A stretch of 64,000 bases of DNA. Origin: Brevundimonas huaxiensis. GTDB lineage: Bacteria > Pseudomonadota > Alphaproteobacteria > Caulobacterales > Caulobacteraceae. Under the pieces are notes generated by a model. It was not told where the DNA came from. It saw nothing but the letters and a program-made list of their open reading frames with translations, and did not search any database. Below, piece by piece: positions 60,128-64,000 of this stretch. The stretch lies in the NCBI RefSeq assembly GCF_014218725.1, contig NZ_JABBJE010000001.1:186001-250000 (forward strand), written 5' to 3'. The position numbers were made by a program, and so were the translations under genes. Position 1 is the first letter of the stretch. Each line of letters starts with the position of its first letter.

Positions 60128-61657
60128 TTACTTCCAGATCGGCGTCCCGTCGCCCGGCAGGCCGAGACGGCCCCACAGGTCGTTGACCCGTTCGACGACC
60201 GCTTCGTCCATGCGAATTTCTTCGCCCCATTCGCGCTTGGTCTCGGGCGGCCACTTGTCGGTGGCGTCCAGGCCGATCTTGGAGCCCAGTCCGCTCTCGG
60301 GGCTGGCGAAGTCCAGATAGTCGATGGGCGTCGACTCGATCACCGTGATGTCGCGCGCCGGGTCCATCTTGGTCGAGATGGCCCACATGACGTCCTTCCA
60401 GTCGCGGGCGTCGATGTCGTCGTCCACGACGATGACCCATTTGGTGTACATGAACTGGCGCAGATAGCTCCAGACGCCCAGCATCACGCGCTTGGCGTGG
60501 CCCGGATAGGCCTTCTTCATCGACACCACCGCGATCCGGTAGCTGCAGCCCTCGGGCGGCAGCCAGAAGTCTGTGATCTCCGGAAATTGCTGGCGCAGCA
60601 GGGGAATGAAGACCTCGTTCAGCGCCTCGCCCAGCACGCTCGGCTCGTCCGGCGGCCGGCCGGTGAAGGTGGTCAGATAGATGGGGTCGCGGCGCATGGT
60701 GACGGCGCTAACCTTGAAGACCGGGAACTTCTCGACCGAGTTGTAATAGCCGGTGTGATCTCCGTACGGGCCCTCGTCCTCGAACTCGTCCAGCAGGACA
60801 TGGCCCTCCAGCACGATCTCGGCCTGGGCCGGGACCATCAGCGGCACGGTCTTGCAGGGCACAAGCTCGGCCTTGGCGCCCCGCATCAGGCCGGCGAACT
60901 GATATTCCGACAGGGTGTCCGGCACCGGCGTCACCGCCGCCAGGATGGTGCCCGGATCGGCGCCCAGCACGACGGCGCAGGGCAGCGGCTCCTTGGGCCG
61001 GGCCTTTTTGTGCCGGGCATAGTGTTGCGCCCCGCCCCGATGCGCCAGCCAGCGCATGATGGCCTTGTCCTTGCCCAGCACCTGCATCCGATAGATGCCC
61101 AGGTTGAAGTCGTCCTCGCGGTCGTCCGACGGCCCTTTGGTCACGACCAGACCCCAGGTGATCAGGGGCGCCGGCTCGCCGGGCCAGCATGACTGGACGG
61201 GCAGGGCGGTCAGGTCGATCTGGTTGCCCTTCAGCACCACCTCCTGCACCGGCGCCTTTTTCACCGTCTTGGGCCGCATCGACAGGACGGTCTGCATCAG
61301 CGGCAGCATCTCCATCGCGTCGCCCAGACCGCGTGGCGGCGTCGGGTTTCTCAGGAAGGCCAGAAGCTCCCCGACCTCGCGCAACTCGCCCGCCGTCGTC
61401 CGGTCCTTGCCTTCCAGCGTCACCCCCATGGCGACCCGCTTCACCGTGCCGAACAGATTGGCCAGGCAGGGGATGGGGCTGATCGTGCCGTCCGGCATGA
61501 CCGGCTTCTCGAACAGCACCGCCGGTCCGCCATTCCTCAGCAGGCGGGTCTGGATCTCGGTCATCTCCAGCACGGTGGAGACGGGTTCGGACACCCGCAC
61601 CAGCTCGCCCTTGGCTTCCAGCTGGTCGATGAAGTCACGCAGGGATTTGTAGGCCAT
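60128..61657 (-). CDS. ubiD: UbiD family decarboxylase
   Basis: UbiD uses prenylated FMN to decarboxylate 4-hydroxy-3-polyprenylbenzoate in ubiquinone synthesis. The 509-residue protein has [21 protein letters not shown] at the start. Family blocks [19 protein letters not shown] (with the conserved glutamates of the active-site region), [11 protein letters not shown] and [21 protein letters not shown] follow. The ATG at 61657 fits the family start. It is preceded by the Pr6Pr gene (10-base gap). Confidence 0.95.
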   Translation of the reverse strand: MAYKSLRDFIDQLEAKGELVRVSEPVSTVLEMTEIQTRLLRNGGPAVLFEKPVMPDGTISPIPCLANLFGTVKRVAMGVTLEGKDRTTAGELREVGELLAFLRNPTPPRGLGDAMEMLPLMQTVLSMRPKTVKKAPVQEVVLKGNQIDLTALPVQSCWPGEPAPLITWGLVVTKGPSDDREDDFNLGIYRMQVLGKDKAIMRWLAHRGGAQHYARHKKARPKEPLPCAVVLGADPGTILAAVTPVPDTLSEYQFAGLMRGAKAELVPCKTVPLMVPAQAEIVLEGHVLLDEFEDEGPYGDHTGYYNSVEKFPVFKVSAVTMRRDPIYLTTFTGRPPDEPSVLGEALNEVFIPLLRQQFPEITDFWLPPEGCSYRIAVVSMKKAYPGHAKRVMLGVWSYLRQFMYTKWVIVVDDDIDARDWKDVMWAISTKMDPARDITVIESTPIDYLDFASPESGLGSKIGLDATDKWPPETKREWGEEIRMDEAVVERVNDLWGRLGLPGDGTPIWK

Positions 61658-61667
61658 GCCGCGACGC

Positions 61668-62330
61668 TTAGGCGGGAGTGGCCCCTCTGTCACGCGTCGC
61701 GCGACCGAACAGTCGATCCAGTCCGACGAGGCCGAGCCCGACGATCAGGAAAAACACCAGCAGCACGCCGAAAATCAGCACCACCCGGGCCAGCCCCAAC
61801 TGATCCACATTGACGAACCCATAGGGCCACCAGCGCGTCGCCAGTCCATGAACCAGGGTCCAGCCGCCGTAGACGAGCGGAAACGCCAGCCATTTCGCTG
61901 GATCGATCCAGCGCAGCCGCCCTTTGGGGGTGAACCACAGCCAGTCCAGCACGAAGGCGGCGGGCATCAAGTAATGCAGCACCAGATTGACCACCAAGGA
62001 CCAGCCGGTCGGGTTCCAATAGGGATGCAGCAGGAAGTGGTACACCACCCCGACCACCACGATGTACATGGCGACGGCGGCCCTGACGCCTTCGCTGGCG
62101 GACCAGCGGGCCAGACGCGATCCTTCGCCCAGCAGCGGCCCGGTGAAGGCCAGGGCGACCAGGATGTTGGTCAGGATGGTGAAGAAGCTGAAGTAGTTGA
62201 TCGTCCGTTCCAGCACGGTCCAGCCCTGGGCCGGAGCGATCATCAGCAGATACTGAAGCGCCAGCGCGGTCCAGCCCACGACGGCGAACGTCGCGCGCCA
62301 CAGCCTGGGCTGGTCCCGCTTGCGAAACAC
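61668..62330 (-). CDS. Pr6Pr family membrane protein
   Basis: The 220-residue protein has about six membrane segments with [45 protein letters not shown] and [12 protein letters not shown]. This is the Pr6Pr/FAR-17a-AIG1-like bacterial family of unknown function. It lies between the aldo/keto reductase gene and ubiD, probably in one operon. Confidence 0.85.
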   Translation of the reverse strand: MFRKRDQPRLWRATFAVVGWTALALQYLLMIAPAQGWTVLERTINYFSFFTILTNILVALAFTGPLLGEGSRLARWSASEGVRAAVAMYIVVVGVVYHFLLHPYWNPTGWSLVVNLVLHYLMPAAFVLDWLWFTPKGRLRWIDPAKWLAFPLVYGGWTLVHGLATRWWPYGFVNVDQLGLARVVLIFGVLLVFFLIVGLGLVGLDRLFGRATRDRGATPA

Positions 62331-62348
62331 CGGCGCGTCCCTTGTCGG

Positions 62349-63191
62349 TCAGGCGGCAGTCTTGTCCCATTCGAACGCCGGGTCCAGCCAGTCGCCCAGC
62401 CGTTCACCCCGATCCAGGGCGTCCATCCGCTGCATCTCCTCGTCCGTCAGGGCGAAGTCGAAGATGTCGAAGTTCTCGCGCGCGCGGCTTTCCTTGGTCG
62501 TGCGCGGGATGGCGATGATTCCGTGCTGAATCAGCCAGCGCAGGGTGATCTGGCCGTTGGTCTTGCCGTGCGCGCTGGCGATCTCGCTGATCGTGGCGTC
62601 GTCGGCGATCTTGCCCTGCGCCAGCGGCGACCAGGCGGTGATCGACGATCCCAGCTCGGCCGCGGTGGCGACCAGCTGATCAACGCCCAGATAGGGGTGA
62701 TGCTCGACCTGATCGGTCAGCAGTCGCGCCTTCGACAGGCTCTGCGCCTGACGGAATTCCTTGGAGGGGAAGTTGGACAGGCCGATCGACTTGGTCAGGC
62801 CCTGGTCCTTGGCCTCGTTGAGTGCGCCCAGCGTCTCTTCGAACGTCGGCGTCGTCTTGGGCCAATGCAGAAGCAGCAGGTCGGGCGTCGTGCCCAGGCT
62901 GTCGGCCGATTCCCTGGCCTGTTTCAGCAACGCATCGTGGGTGAAATGTTCGACCCAGATTTTCGTGGTCAAGAAGATGTCCTCGCGCGCCACGCCGGAG
63001 TCGCGAATGCCTTCGCCGACCGCCTTCTCGTTCTTGTAGATCCAGGCCGTATCGATGTGGCGGTAGCCGATCCGCAGGGCCTCAGCGACCATGCGCCGGG
63101 CATCGTCGGGCTCCAACTGCCAGGTGCCAAAACCGAGCAGGGGGATTTCGATACCGTCGACGGTGATCGTGGGTTGGTCGCCATAGGCCAT
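62349..63191 (-). CDS. Aldo/keto reductase
   Basis: The 280-residue TIM-barrel reductase has GYRHIDTAWIYKNEKAVGEGI (catalytic Asp and Tyr), TKIWVEHFTHD, LLLHWPKTTP (catalytic His region), SIGLSNFPSKEF and IPRTTKESRARENFDIFDF. It resembles 2,5-diketo-D-gluconate reductases. The true substrate is unknown. It heads a minus-strand run through Pr6Pr and ubiD. Confidence 0.92.
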   Translation of the reverse strand: MAYGDQPTITVDGIEIPLLGFGTWQLEPDDARRMVAEALRIGYRHIDTAWIYKNEKAVGEGIRDSGVAREDIFLTTKIWVEHFTHDALLKQARESADSLGTTPDLLLLHWPKTTPTFEETLGALNEAKDQGLTKSIGLSNFPSKEFRQAQSLSKARLLTDQVEHHPYLGVDQLVATAAELGSSITAWSPLAQGKIADDATISEIASAHGKTNGQITLRWLIQHGIIAIPRTTKESRARENFDIFDFALTDEEMQRMDALDRGERLGDWLDPAFEWDKTAA

Positions 63192-63229
63192 GGGGCGCTC
63201 CTTGGGCTGGGTCCGCTTGAGGGGCGTAG

Positions 63230-63592
63230 TTAGGCGCCCGATCCCGCTCCGATAAGGTCCGGATGCGCCTTGGACAGTTTTTTCGGGGCGATCCGACGCC
63301 AGCGCTTCTCAAGCGCCGCCCTCAGCCAGACGGGATCGACGCTGGCGATGCGCGCCAGGACGATGGGATGGTCGCGATAGTGGTCGGTGAAATGAAAGGT
63401 CGCCGGGTCCATCTCAATCAGCAGTTCGCGCTCATCTCGATTGTCCAGATGCACCACGATGCTGTCGTCCAGCGCCGGGCGCATCCAAGTGAAGAACTTG
63501 CCCGCCACCTTGAACGACGGCTCGCCATAGGAGACGCCGTCCTCCACGCCGGGAAACGACAGCAGCAGGGCGCGGATCTCGTCGTGGGTCAT
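63230..63592 (-). CDS. MmcQ/YjbR family protein
   Basis: The 120-residue protein has the YjbR double-wing words VEDGVSYGEPSFKVAGKFFTWMRP, DPATFHFTDHYRDHPIVLARI and LEKRWRRIAPKKL. The family is annotated as DNA-binding from its fold, but its role is unclear. Its ATG overlaps the stop of the upstream gene (ATGA), so the two are coupled. Confidence 0.88.
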   Translation of the reverse strand: MTHDEIRALLLSFPGVEDGVSYGEPSFKVAGKFFTWMRPALDDSIVVHLDNRDERELLIEMDPATFHFTDHYRDHPIVLARIASVDPVWLRAALEKRWRRIAPKKLSKAHPDLIGAGSGA

Positions 63593-64000
63593 GGTGTGGC
63601 GGCCAAGGCCGCTTGTGGTGAGGCGGTAGAGGGGCCGAGCGCGAGCAAACCGTCATAGGCGCCGTCATCAATCGAGCGCATCACCACGCCGCGCAGGTTG
63701 CGATCATCGGCTGCGGTCATGGGATGGACGCCGCAAGTTTCGCGACAGTTCCACGCCTCTCCACCCTGCGACGACACCAACAGGCTGATGACATCCTCCT
63801 GCGGAAGATGCGCGATGGCCGGTCGTCCGACGCGAGGATTGCGGCTGATGATCTTGCTGGCGTGAATACTGCCGACCAACACCAGGATTTTTGCGTTGGG
63901 ATGGGCGTAGGCCGCCGATGACAGCTTGGTCGCCATCTGCAGTTCGGAATAGGCTTGGCCGACGCCTGGCACATGGGGCACGCTCGGCACGAAAGCATGG
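63589..64000 (-). CDS. C-terminal part of an unidentified protein, cut by the window end
   Basis: The frame stays open to the window edge, so at least 137 residues belong to a longer protein. A GTG at 63990 is a possible internal start but I think the gene continues. The visible part has KILVLVGSIHASKI (a beta strand followed by Gly-Ser-x-His), AHLPQEDVISLLVSSQGG and three cysteines around WNCRETCGVHP. It ends in GPSTASPQA. I do not recognise the family. It is coupled to the YjbR-type gene. Confidence 0.72.
   Translation of the reverse strand, partial: HAFVPSVPHVPGVGQAYSELQMATKLSSAAYAHPNAKILVLVGSIHASKIISRNPRVGRPAIAHLPQEDVISLLVSSQGGEAWNCRETCGVHPMTAADDRNLRGVVMRSIDDGAYDGLLALGPSTASPQAALAATP

Noticed and set aside
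1..64000. CRISPR arrays, rRNA, tRNA, transposases, phage genes and toxin-antitoxin or defence systems
   Set aside because: I saw no regularly spaced repeats, no tRNA T-loop words in spacers, and no gene with motifs of these classes. The SdpR/SdpI-like pair is the only thing resembling an immunity module, and it has no visible toxin.

Overview
The window is GC-rich, densely packed bacterial chromosome. It most likely comes from an alphaproteobacterium of the Caulobacteraceae, and Brevundimonas is my best guess. The reasons are the very high GC with GTGA/ATGA stop-start overlaps in operons, an atpI-atpB-atpE-b'-b operon without the F1 genes, the dgt-SPOR-nagZ-scpA-scpB cluster, a DUF3035/BamF-type lipoprotein beside lspA, the lpxK-waaA-DUF374/DUF4170/IMPase/PmbA neighbourhood, a GTTC-N7-GTTC type SOS box, and a GcvPA/GcvPB split glycine decarboxylase behind a tandem glycine riboswitch. 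The organism assignment is inference. I saw no rRNA, tRNA, CRISPR array, transposase or phage gene.

Layout. 1-5.7 kb, mostly minus strand: rnhB, tag, an SDR, ygfZ, a histidine-kinase-like protein with no ATP-binding domain, and a YkgJ-type cysteine-cluster protein with a small partner. 5.7-8.8 kb: a family-9 glycosyltransferase, pyrC and a TyrA-like dehydrogenase. 8.9-14.8 kb: an AT-richer membrane-protein gene, an alpha/beta hydrolase, an SdpR/SdpI-like regulator-membrane protein pair, and a divergent TonB siderophore receptor-PepSY reductase-small protein operon. 14.8-19.8 kb: erpA-like gene, dgt, SPOR protein, nagZ, scpA and scpB (cell wall and chromosome segregation). 19.9-25.4 kb: a CHASE4-type histidine kinase, ispH and the F0 ATP synthase operon. 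25.4-32.6 kb: small membrane proteins, an SDR and the glycine cleavage operon gcvT-gcvH-gcvPA-gcvPB. 32.6-37.9 kb: a lipase-like hydrolase, fbp, pncA, an SOS-type Y-family polymerase and adenine deaminase. 38.1-46.1 kb: argS, a thioesterase, the BamF-like lipoprotein, lspA, xseA, small envelope proteins and purD. 46.1-57.1 kb: an L,D-transpeptidase-like lipoprotein, an exported amidohydrolase, and the lipid A/LPS group msbA-like, DUF374 acyltransferase-like, waaA and lpxK, followed by a tyrosine-phosphatase-like gene, DUF4170, a CysQ-type phosphatase and PmbA. 57.2-64 kb: MAPEG, M14 peptidase, membrane protein, ubiD, Pr6Pr, aldo/keto reductase, YjbR and a gene cut by the window end.

Most of this is core metabolism and envelope biogenesis. 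I found no convincing new multi-gene system. The points most worth a second look are regulatory or architectural: the kinase-like protein lacking its catalytic domain, the LexA-type box beside the Y-family polymerase, the perfect palindrome in front of the SdpR-like repressor facing a Fur-box-like site at the siderophore receptor, a possible glycine riboswitch expression platform, the tyrosine-phosphatase-like gene inside the lipid A region, several strong hairpins, and two families of paired inverted repeats.
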